NCBI RefSeq assembly: GCF_000189635.1
Contig: NW_002476443.1
Location: 30,138-94,137 of the forward strand
Direction of reading: 5' to 3'
From: Tetrahymena thermophila SB210
Lineage: Eukaryota > Ciliophora > Oligohymenophorea > Hymenostomatida > Tetrahymenidae
Length of the DNA: 64,000 nt
The notes under the pieces are model-generated. The model had not been told where the DNA came from and did no database searches. It saw only the letters and a list, made by a program, of their open reading frames with translations. Position numbers and translations under genes: made by a program. Shown here piece by piece: positions 51,901 to 61,575 of this stretch. Within the stretch, counting starts at the first letter, position 1, and each line of letters opens with the position of its first letter.

Positions 51901-54218
51901 TATGTTTTTTTATTTTATTTAAATGAATAAAAATTAATTTTTACTTTTTTGTTAATTCTCCAAGCTGTCTGACTGACTGTGTTTAAGATGTTGTACATTT
52001 TAGAGAGATCAGAGTAGGATAAAACTTTTTCTTAAATTGGAGATTCGTGGATACGCATGAGATTTGTGGGACGTTAGTAATATCCTCCAATTTCGTAGTC
52101 TTACCAAGGAGCAGGTTTGTAGATCATTGGCAGACATCTTTCTAGATGCATGAAAGGAGACTCACTCTTTTCTGACTATTCATAGAGAGAAATGATAAAG
52201 TCTTCATTAATATTGATAACACCAACATAACCATCATTATTCTTTGACTTTTTGTAGGAAGGAACAAGCAAATGAATCCAGAAATTCTATTCATTTCTTA
52301 TTTGAATAGTCTCTTTCATCAAATAAATTAAGAGAGAGCCGATCTTAAGCTAGATGGTCTTGGGAATTCCTATTTCTTAATAATTCAATTTAGAAGTGGA
52401 ATTCTTCTTTTTGTAAAGACTCTCCATGATCTTTTAATTGGCTTCCTTTGTTTTGTCAGCAAGATACTTTTTAGCACGTTGAGTGACTTCCTCTTCAGAA
52501 GAGTTAGAAGTGTTATTAGAATTTATCTTCTCAACCAAACTTTCGAGATCTTTCTTTTCCTTTTCTTTATTCAGCTTCTCTTCTTACTCATAAATGTATT
52601 GCAAATTTACGGCTTCACCAATAGATGAAAAAATGGCTTTAGAAACAATGCTGCAATCAACGATTGTGTTTTCCATGTTCTCAGCGCTTTCTTTGAATTT
52701 ATTGGAAATACGCAAAATCTGCTTCATCAACTCAGTTAAACTCAAAATAGCTATTCTCTCTGCAGAAAGCTTTGTCAAATATGTTGCATAATATTTTCTT
52801 TCTCCCTTTAGTTCTCCTAATAAACACTGTTGCTACTCTTCTTTAATGACCTTGCACAAATTAGGAAACCAATTCATAATATATCTTTTTGCAAATCCTA
52901 TATTGACAGCCAACCCAAACTTATTCAAATCTTCGTAAACCTTCAAGAACTTATTGACTGCCTAAGACTAAGATTCCTATTCCAAGATAAGCTGTCTCTC
53001 AAACAAATTTCTTTTATTTTCTAAATCAGGATATTTAATTCCATATAAAGGCAGTTTAAACATTTCCTAAAAAGCATAAACAGAAATTGTGTTGTACATG
53101 CTATCTACAATCTATTCAAATGACAAGCTACTGCCTCCATCGATATTCTAATGCTAAAACTCCTAAAGCTTTTTTAGAGTTTCTGGAAATACCTTGCTGC
53201 ATCCATCTATTAATTTAGGATGCAAATCGCCTGTCAATAATCCCTTATTTCCTTTATCCATTATTTCTAATATTATTTTCAAGCTTTTAAATATCTCCTG
53301 AGATCTCTCTGCTATCTATTTTTATTTTATTAAACATAATTTATATAACCCATTTTTTCCTCTTTTCATTCCCTTCTCGGCTTTCAAAATCATTTTTATT
53401 TTATAATCAATAGGTTTTAAATATTTTCTTTCATTTTAAATTAAAGAGGGGGATGAAAATTTAGAGTAATGCTATTGATTATGTAATTTTAAGATATTAA
53501 ATGAAGTATTAACCATATTTATTTGTTATTTTTTTTATTGATTTGTTTGGAAAATTTGAGATTAAGCCTTGGTAGAATTACTTTAAAAAAGAATTAAGTA
53601 AGTTAGTAAATAAATAAATAAATAGTTGATTACTTTATAGGGATCATCACGAATGATTCTTTCTTCTTCTGTGATGAAGCGTTCTAGTTTTTCATTATAA
53701 CACTTTTCAATAGCCAAAGAAATTTTGCTTGGAACTTTTTCTCTGTTGCTTAAGAATTCATTAAAGAAAATTTAGCAGCAATCCTCAAGCAGATTGCCAT
53801 CTAATTGAATTAAAATTTGAGAAGCGCGAGCACCTTCGATGAGATACTCCTTGCGAATGTGCTTATATTATAAATGATAAAGCTCTTACTATTGCTTTTC
53901 CTTTTCAAAAAGAGTTTTTGGTTTGACTTATTCGAAAAGCTGTTAAAGAGTTTGATTGTTTGAAGTTGTAGCGGGCTCATTTGTTTATTTGACAGAGCCA
54001 TTAAATAAATTGTGCTAAACATCAAACATTTTCACATTTTGATTTAGATTTGCATGCAAGTATTTTTATTAATTGACAAATGAAGTTGCTCCATTAAAAG
54101 ATATTTGATTAGATCTATATATGCAACTATTGCTAGTGTTGGAGAGTAATTGCTTATAGCTATGAATAACACGATTTGTTACTCCGTATGAACTTTGCTT
54201 AGAAATAAATGCTAACAT
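48918..54218 (-). CDS. POLRMT: Mitochondrial RNA polymerase (T7-like, single subunit)
   Basis: Transcribes the mitochondrial genome. Ten exons on the minus strand: 54218-53634, 53471-51945, 51867-51344, 51286-51133, 51077-50671, 49597-49504, 49439-49336, 49269-49185, 49132-49019 and 48968-48918. The total is 3645 nt, 1214 residues, and every phase closes. Core motifs in order: VDFRGRIYP (about residue 789), [14 protein letters not shown] (motif A, catalytic Asp), [14 protein letters not shown] (motif B with the essential Lys and Tyr), [13 protein letters not shown], and VHDSYWTH (motif C, catalytic Asp, about 1140). It ends [13 protein letters not shown] as T7-like enzymes do. The N-terminus ([12 protein letters not shown]...) is basic and S/N-rich like a presequence. 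Intron 5 (49598-50670) is 1073 nt and full of degenerate TTAAAAATTAGATG-like repeats. Confidence 0.96.
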
Positions 54219-55376
54219 TTAATCAGAAAATTCTCAATAAATTGACTATTTAGTTTGCTATTTTAATTTTGTGTTTGCAATCTAAGTGAGTATAAATGGT
54301 TGTATGAAATAATTGGCTTCTAGTAGAATTAAATTGGCTAGCTACTAAATTGGATTAGCAAATACTATTATTGTCTATCTAACCTCTATTGTTCAAACTA
54401 TACTATCTATATATATAATTCCTTTATAAATAATTATTATTTAATTGATTAATAAATTAATTTATTAATTATAGATCTTTCTTATTTTTGACTTGAAAAT
54501 TTATTCAAAACTGAATATTATTCCTACTCATTTATTAGTATTTCTTTCCAATTTTTGCATTAAAAACCAATTAACAAACAAACAAGATAATTAATTAACA
54601 AGCAAAAACACAATAAATTATTTGTTCATTTATTTAGTATTTTAGTGCTTGCAAATATGCATTAAGATTAAACAAAGAATATAAAATTTTAGCTTTTATG
54701 ATATTTCAATGCTTTAAACAACTATTTTTTTCATTGGTCTTTTCTTTTAGAAACAAATAGAACTTTCATCTCATTTCTGCCAAATATTTTTAATAAATTA
54801 ATTCAAAAATCTACTTAAAAGATTCATTTCAACTTATGACTCACAAACCAAATCTTTTTAAATTTAAAAAATTAATTTACACGAAAAACTAATTTAAAAT
54901 AATCATAATTTATTTTATCTTCTTAAATAAATTAAATTTATTTTTCTCTTTGTTTATTTTTTTATTTATTTGTCTTTTTTATATCATAAAAATTCTATTC
55001 ATTTTTAATTGCTAGTTTTGTTTGAAAAAAAATAAACAAATGATTTCGATTAAATATCTTTATAATAAAATTCGAATTTTCTAATTTAAAAAATCAAATT
55101 AAAAATATTTTTTTTTAATTGAAATAAATTTATTTTTTTTAGAATTAATTTGATTACTTTTTTAGATAAATTTGCTTTTATCAAAAAATTATTATAAATA
55201 AATGAATATTTCTACTGAGGTTCTATATAATTTTCTTATTAATATCTCAGAATTTTCTTTGATAATAACATATAAATAATGCATAATATATATCTATATA
55301 TATACTTTTATATTCATTCATTCACATCAATTATATCTGTTTATAAATTAGCTTAAAAAAAAAGTAATTAGCGGAA
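54219..55376. other. AT-rich spacer between divergent genes
   Basis: The shared upstream region of the polymerase gene (left, minus) and the LYR gene (right, plus). A/T tracts only; no RNA or protein gene seen. Confidence 0.5.
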
Positions 55377-55878
55377 ATGAGTGCAGCTGGTAAAAAGATG
55401 TTAGAAGAAATATTATCAAAGCCTATTGAGCATATGATTTTATCCAAAAAAATGCCACCAAATAAAGAAGCCCTGAAATTATATAGAGAGATTCTTAAAT
55501 TTTCAAATTATTTTTATTGGAATAATACAAAAGGAGAAAATTGGTAATTAATTACTTAATTGATCATCCAGAAACATTAAAAATAAAATTATATTGATGA
55601 ATATTTTCGATTTTAATTTGCTTTTTTTATATTACATCTTAAAAAGGGGTGAAATTATCAGAAAAAGCGCTAGAAGAGAATTTGAAATTGGAAAAAGTGA
55701 AAGCGATCCATTAATAGCTATGAAAATGATTATGACTACAAGAGAGTCACTGCAAAAAACAAAAGAAAAAGTAATTTTTAAAAGTTAATTTTAGCGTAAA
55801 CTTACTATTTATTCTAAATAGATGAATGATGCTTATTTTAAATTGCACCAAACTGTTGATGAGACAAGAAATAACTGA
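55377..55878 (+). CDS. LYR-motif (Complex1_LYR-like) protein
   Basis: Three exons: 55377-55543, 55647-55770 and 55822-55878 (TGA 55876-55878), total 348 nt or 115 residues. The diagnostic motif is EALKLYREILKF, then F.W....GENW, IRKSARREFE and a DPLIAMKM segment, which is the order seen in Complex1_LYR proteins. These small mitochondrial matrix proteins bind acyl-carrier protein and help assemble respiratory complexes, Fe-S clusters or mitoribosomes. Which LYR subfamily this is cannot be told from the sequence alone. Its 3' two-thirds are duplicated just downstream. Confidence 0.85.
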
Positions 55879-56750
55879 AAAATATTATGATTTATACTTA
55901 AAATGCAACATTAAATTAATCCACTAACTATTTTAATATATAATAAATCAAAAGATATATGTAAATATGCATGAAAAAATTAATGTATTTATAAATAAAC
56001 ACTTTTACTATTTATTATCCAAAATAATTGTATTACATTTAACTCTTATATCAAAAAACATTAAAAAACTAATTAAATACTTCAAAATATTATTAAATAC
56101 TAAAAATACAAAAATAGTTGTTGAGTTTATTTGTTTCTTACTTCAATTGTTAATATCTCATAGTATCATCAACAAATTTATTTGAATATTGTCAATTTAA
56201 ATGCATTTTTTTATATTAAATCTTAAAAAGGGGTGAAATTACCAGAAAAAGCGCTAGATGAGAATTTGAAAATGGAAAAGGTTAAAGCGATTCATTAATA
56301 GCTATGAAAATGATTATGACTGCAAGAAAGTCACTGCAAAAAACGAAAGAAAAAATAATTTTTAAAAGTTGATTAAATTTGCAATATATTCTAAATAGAT
56401 GAATGATGCTTATTTTAAATTACACAAAACTGTTAATAAGACAAGAAATAACTAAAAAATAATACAATTTATACTTAAAATGCAACATTAAAGTAATCCA
56501 CTAACTATTTTAATATAAAATAAATCAAAAGATGAATGTAAACATATATGAAAAAATTAATATATTTTTGATAAACACTTTTACTATTTATTATCAAAAA
56601 TAAATGTATTATATTATATCAAAAAAATTAATTAAATACTTCAAAATATTATTAAATACTAAAAATACAAAAATAATTGTTGAGTTTATTTATTTATTTC
56701 TTACTTAATTGTTAATATCTCATAATATTATGAACAAAATATCTGAATTA
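55625..56750 (+). repeat. Tandem segmental duplication of the LYR gene 3' part
   Basis: Two copies of about 560 bp lie head to tail (roughly 55625-56190 and 56205-56750). Each contains exons 2 and 3 of the LYR gene, the intron between them and the 3' flank, down to a shared ATTGTTAATATCTCATA. The second copy has lost the first exon and accumulated changes. Confidence 0.85.
56231..56453 (+). pseudogene. Decayed duplicate of LYR exons 2-3
   Basis: Copy of exon 2 from 56231 and of exon 3 from 56399. Visible damage: an AGA codon has become TGA at 56259-56261; the exon-2 donor GTAATTTT has become ATAATTTT; the exon-3 stop TGA has become TAA, which is glutamine here. There is no copy of exon 1 or an upstream promoter region. 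It cannot make the LYR protein. Confidence 0.85.
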
Positions 56751-56949
56751 AAAATAACATTTTAAAAAATTATTTATATTAATTTAATCCTAACAGAGTA
56801 AAATGTAATAAGTAGTGTTTTTTATTTTTTAATAAAAATCAGATTTATAAATATATAAGTGGGGGATATAGGTAGGGGGGTGATATGTCGAATTCGATAC
56901 TTTTATGTACCCATCTGCAAAGAAAATATTACATGGAATTTTTCGAAAT
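56466..56949. other. AT-rich spacer
   Basis: Right end of the duplicated block and unremarkable AT-rich DNA, ending in a GC-richer stretch with a G-run (near 56860-56880) next to the tRNA-like element. Confidence 0.45.
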
Positions 56950-57030
56950 AAAGGGGGCGGTATAGGATTCGAACCCCCGATATCACTGCTAAGACCCTCC
57001 GACTCGCCCACTCGAGTCGCTTAGCCCTTC
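56950..57030 (-). ncRNA. tRNA-like GC-rich element with pol III A and B boxes
   Basis: On the minus strand a near-match to the A box (TGGGCGAGTCGG against TRGCNNAGYNGG) is followed 23 nt later by a perfect B box (GGTTCGAATCC). Spacing in a normal tRNA is about 32 nt. No acceptor stem can be formed and the T-stem does not pair. Two other stems are possible: GACTCG/CGAGTC around the A box and GCTAAG/CTTAGC around both. It could be a tRNA pseudogene, the head of a tRNA-derived SINE-like element, or a functional pol III RNA. The 60-aa ORF across it is spurious. Confidence 0.4.
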
Positions 57031-58314
57031 TTTAAATTGGTGATGAAGGCGCATCAGGCTTAGGTTCTGCCTTAGCAAATTGCATTAATCTCTCAAATTT
57101 GACACTTAATCTTTAGTAAAAAACAGTTTATTTGTTTTAGATTGTGAAAAATTTTTGATTATAAAATACTAATTAAAACCAATAAACTCTTTTTATTTTT
57201 ATTGTGATTGCTTTTTTTTTGTTATTTTTTTATTAATTTAACTCATTATTTTATTTTCAACTTTTGCTTTAATTATTAATTAATTAATCTTATTATTTCA
57301 TATTTTTTCTTCATTTTTTCGTTCTAATTAACTATTTAATGATATATTTTTTCTTCAAAATTAAAAAAGTGAAAATAAAATAGGTGCAAAGGGTGCATCA
57401 GACTTAGGTTCTGCTTTAGCAAATTGCATTAATCTCTCAAATTTGTCTATTGACCTTCAGTAAAAACAATTTATTTGTTTTAGATTGTGAAAAATTTTTA
57501 ATTATAAAAACTAATTAAAAGCAATAAAGCTCTTTTTTCTTTTTCTTTTTTTTGTGCTTGCTTTTTTTTTGTTCTTACTTTATTTGTTAATTAACTCATC
57601 ATTTTATTTTTAAACTTTTGCTTTTATTATTAATTAAATAATATTATTTTTTCTTCATTTTTTCCTTCTAATTAACTATTTAATGATATACTTTTTCATC
57701 TATATTTAAAAAGTTACAATTAAATTGGTGCAATGGGTGCATCAGGCTTAGGTTCTGGTTTAGCAAAATGCATTAATCTCTCAAATTTGAAACTTTACCT
57801 TTAGTAAAAATAGTTTATTTGTTTTGGATTGTGATATATTCTTCATCAATATTTAAAAAGTGAAAATTAAATTGGTGGAATGGGTGCATCAGGCTTAGGT
57901 TCTGCTTTAGCAAAATGCATTAATCTCTCTAATTTGACACTTGGCCTTTAGTAAAAATAGTTTATTTGCTTTGGATTGTGATATATTTTTAATTATAATA
58001 ACTAATTAAAAATAATAAAGCTTTTTCTTTTTATTGTGCTTTTTTTTTTTGTTCTTTGTTAATTTAACTCATCATTTTATTTTTAAATTTTTTCTTTTAT
58101 TATGAATTAATCTTATTATTTCATATTTTTTCTTCATTTTTTCCTTCTAATTAACTATTTAATAATATACTTTTTCTTCAATATTTAAAAAGTAGAAATG
58201 ATATTGGCGATAGAATAGAATAGAAATACTCGCACATAAAAATGCACTCAGAATACAACTTAAAATTAATTTTTATCATATTTATATATATATTGATTTG
58301 TATTATTGATTTTA

Positions 58315-58355
58315 TTTTGTATTTAAATGTGTATAAAACACATTTAAATACAAAA
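58315..58355. repeat. Perfect 17-bp hairpin
   Basis: TTTTGTATTTAAATGTG at 58315-58331 is the exact reverse complement of 58339-58355, with a 7-nt TATAAAA loop. It lies inside the sequence that replaced the LRR exon middle. Confidence 0.9.
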
Positions 58356-58544
58356 TTAATAATTAAAACCATTTAGGTCATTATACATCTGATTTGTAGA
58401 TCGTGAGATACTTTACAATCACATTAATTTAGGGTCAATAGGTCTAGATAAAGCTTTTAATGGCAAAATAAAAAATTTATTTTACTTTATTTTATATATT
58501 TTTTTGTCATTCAAATATTATATATAGTATCAACTTCACTCCAT

Positions 58545-58591
58545 GTAGTTTCGTGAGTTTCGTGAGTTTCGTTAGTTTCATTAGTTTCATG
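58545..58591 (+). repeat. 9-bp minisatellite (about five copies)
   Basis: Units of the form (T/G)(T/G)AGTTTC(G/A) repeat without gaps and end exactly where the LRR exon resumes. Confidence 0.85.
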
Positions 58592-59936
58592 AATGCATTA
58601 ATCTCTCAAATTTGACACTTAACCTTTAGTAAAAATAGTTTATTTGTTTTCGATTGTGATATATTTTTAATTATAAAAACTAATTAAAAGCAATAAAGCT
58701 CTTCTTTTTATTGTGCTTGCTTTTTTTTTTCTTTCTTTGTATATTTAAGTCATCCATAATTTTATTTTCTAATTAACTATTTAATGATATATTTTTCTTC
58801 AATATTTAAAAAGTAGTAATGATATTGGTGATGAAGGTATATCAGGCTTAGGTTCTGCTTTAGCAAAATGCATTAATCTCTCAAATTTGACACTTGACCT
58901 TTAGTAAAAATAGCTTATTTGTTTTGGATTGTGATATATTTTTTATTATAAAAACTAAATAAAAACAAAAAAATTTTTTTTTTTCTTCTTTTTATGATTT
59001 TTTTTTTTGTTATTTCTTTGTTAATTTAACTTCGTTTTTTCCTTCTTATTAACTATTTAATGATATATTTTTCTTCAATATTTAAAAAGTAGAAATGATA
59101 TTGGTGATGAAGGTGCATCAGGCTTAGGTTCTGGTTTAGCAAAATGCATTAATCTCTCAAATTTGACACTTGACCTTTAGTAAAAATAGCTTATTTGTTT
59201 TGGATTGTGATATATTTTAAATTATAAAAAATAATGAAAAACAATAAAGCTTTTTTTTCTTTTTCTTTTTATTATGCTTTTTTTTTGTTCTTTCTTTGTT
59301 AATTTAAGTCATCATTCTATTTTCAGCTTTTAATTTTATTATTAATTAATTAATCTTATTATTTCATATCTTTTCTTCATTTTTTCGTACTAATTAACTA
59401 TTTAATGATATATTTTTTCTTCAATATTTAAAAAGTGAAAATAAAATTGGTGCCATGGGTGCATCAGACTTAGGTTCTGCTTTAGCAAAATGCATTAATC
59501 TCTCAAATTTGGCACTTGATCTTCGGTAAAAACAGTTTACTTGTTTTGGATTGTGATATTTTAAATTATAAAAACTAATTAAAAACGAAAAAGCTCTTTT
59601 TTCTTTTTATTGTGCTTGCTTTTTTTTGTTCTTTCTATGCTAATTTAACTCATCATTTTATTTTTAAACTTTTGCTTTTATTATTAATTAATTAATCTTA
59701 TTTATTATTTCATATTTTTTCTTCATTTTTTCCTTCTAATTAACTATTTAATGATATATTTTTTCTTCAATATTGAAAAAGTGGAAATTAAATTGGTGTA
59801 ATAGGTGCATCAGGCTTAAGTTCTGGTTTAAGAAAGTGCATTAATCTCTCAAATTTGACACTTGACCTTCCGTAAAAAAAGTTTATTTGTTTTGGATTGT
59901 GATATTTTAAACTATAAAAATAAATATTAAACAAAA

Positions 59937-60480
59937 AAGCTTTTTGAATTTATTTGATAGACTTTATTTGATTTATTTTTTTATCTTTTTTATTCCACAA
60001 ATGTTTATTATTTATTAATTTTAGAAATAATTTATAATTTAAAAGTTTATTCTATTTAAATATTTATTTAAAATTTACACTAATTTATTATTAAATTTTT
60101 AGCTCAATGAATGTATCGTAAAAATTAAAAGTAAAAAGCAAGTGTCTTAAATCAAAAAGATTAGTTGTCTTTAAAAAATCATTCTTCTGATAAATAACTA
60201 ACTAAAAAAGAATTAATAAGTATAAAATGTTTGAATAATATTATATATTTTATTTTATAATATTTTGAAAAAGTTTATTTAACCTAAAATAAAAATAGAT
60301 GATAGATTTTATTATAGATTTTATATTTATAAATATCATTCATATTTTTGAAAGTAAAAAAATTATCTATAAAAAATAATAAAATTTAAAAATTAAATTT
60401 ACTTCAATAAATTAATTCCTCTTAAGCAAATCCTCGGCTTCTCCAAAACGATCAAATAATTTGTGACTTTAAGTGTTTTT
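59937..60480 (+). repeat. Inverted repeat, left arm
   Basis: Imperfect reverse complement of 61050-61575. Shared landmarks include TGTCTTAAATCAAAAAGATT with TTGTCTTTAAA, TTGAATAATATTATATA, TTATAAATATC and ATTCCTCTTAAG ... GATCAAATAATTTG. It contains the C-terminal exon of the left LRR array. Confidence 0.85.
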
Positions 60481-61049
60481 TTTATATATTATTAAATTAT
60501 ATAAATACCAAGATTTTATATGCCAGTTATATTTTAATCTTAAATATTATCCATCAATCAATCATATTGGTATGGTAGTTGCTGTTAGGATTTTCTTATA
60601 TCACCAAATTTAGTATTTGTATGTTTTGTATTTTTTTAGGATTAATTTTAATATAATAAAATGTATTAACGTCAAAAATCCTAATAACAGATAATAAGAA
60701 ATTATAATAATTTTAACAAAAAAACAAACTATGAATTTAAAAATAAATTATTAATATAATGATAGATTTCACAATCTATTAATATATAAATTAAATAATA
60801 TTTAATTAAATAAAATAAGAAAAAGAAAAACAACATAAAATTAATTATCAATAAATTTATATTTTATTTATTAATTTATATAAAACAAAATTTAAATTTA
60901 AATTAATTATTTTAAATTTAAAAGTTAACAAATAAATATAAAATAATACAAAATTTAAAAATAATTTAATTTATTTATTTTTTAATTAAAAAAAACATGT
61001 AGCTCCTCAACTACAGAAAAAATTGCTGCAAATAGCGATAGTATAACAC
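60481..61049. other. Centre of the inverted repeat
   Basis: About 570 bp of extremely AT-rich sequence between the arms. No gene, tRNA or terminal target duplication was recognised. Confidence 0.5.
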
Positions 61050-61575
61050 AAAAAGTTTCAAATTATTTGATCGTTTTTGGAGAAACTATAGGGTTCCTTA
61101 AGAGGAATAATTAATTTAAATAAATTTAATTTTTTTATTTTATATAAATAATTAATTTACTTATAAAAATAAATATGAACGATATTTATAAATGTAAATC
61201 AATAATAAAATCTATCTATTTATTTATATTTTAGATTAAAAAAAACTTTTCAAAATATTATATAATATTATTCAAACATTTAATATTTATTCATCCTTTT
61301 TTCGTGATTTCTTTATAATCAGAATATTTTTTTAAAGACAACTAATCTTTTTGATTTAAGACACTAGCTTATAACTTTGAATTTTTATGATTCATTGATT
61401 TTGTTAAAACTTTATAATAAATTTATGTAAATTTTAAATAAATATCAAAATAGAATAAACTTTTAAATTAAAAAATATTTCTTAAATTAATAAATAAAAT
61501 AAAATTAGTGGTATAATAATGATAAAAAAATAAATTAAATAAAAGCTATCAAATAAATTCAAAGAGTTTTATTTT
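61050..61575 (-). repeat. Inverted repeat, right arm
   Basis: Partner of 59937-60480. The two arms differ by many substitutions and short indels, for example four bases lost in the C-terminal exon. They are therefore not a very recent palindrome and both C-terminal exons remain open. Confidence 0.85.

Larger units (their letters stand above)
58193..58628 (+). other. LRR exon partly replaced by foreign sequence
   Basis: The 5' end of an LRR exon (from 58193, TAGAAATGATATTGGCGATAG) runs into unrelated DNA at about 58214. The exon's 3' end resumes near 58593 (GCATTAATCTCTCAAATTTG) and reaches a normal donor at 58628. The middle third of the exon is missing, so this is replacement, not simple insertion. 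Confidence 0.85.
57037..60190 (+). pseudogene. LRR exon-array gene, 5'-truncated and damaged
   Basis: Plus-strand array of the same 90-nt phase 2-2 LRR exons as elsewhere in the window: 57370-57459, 57714-57803, 57861-57950, 58814-58903, 59090-59179, 59436-59525 and 59782-59871, plus a first exon truncated at its 5' side (about 57037-57115) and a broken one (58193-58628). The repeat type is xNxIG(D/A)xGASGLGSGLA(N/K)C + INLSNLTLDL. A C-terminal exon follows at 60103-60190, phase matched, encoding SMNVSQKLKVKSKCLKSKRL and then VVFKKSFF with TGA 60188-60190. No kinase or other N-terminal domain precedes it: the array starts abruptly beside the tRNA-like element. Part of it could still be spliced, but as a gene it looks like a remnant. 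Confidence 0.75.

Noticed and set aside
52584..53024. Short ORFs on both strands
   Set aside because: The minus one is a fragment of the RNA polymerase exon between reassigned stops; the plus ones are its shadows.
55967..56185. Plus-strand 72-aa ORF
   Set aside because: Lies in the 3' flank shared by both LYR copies, is I/L/K/N-driven by AT content, and the second copy does not keep it open.
56829..57011. Minus-strand 60-aa ORF with a proline-rich start
   Set aside because: It runs through the tRNA-like element; such ORFs are common artefacts of tRNA-like sequence.
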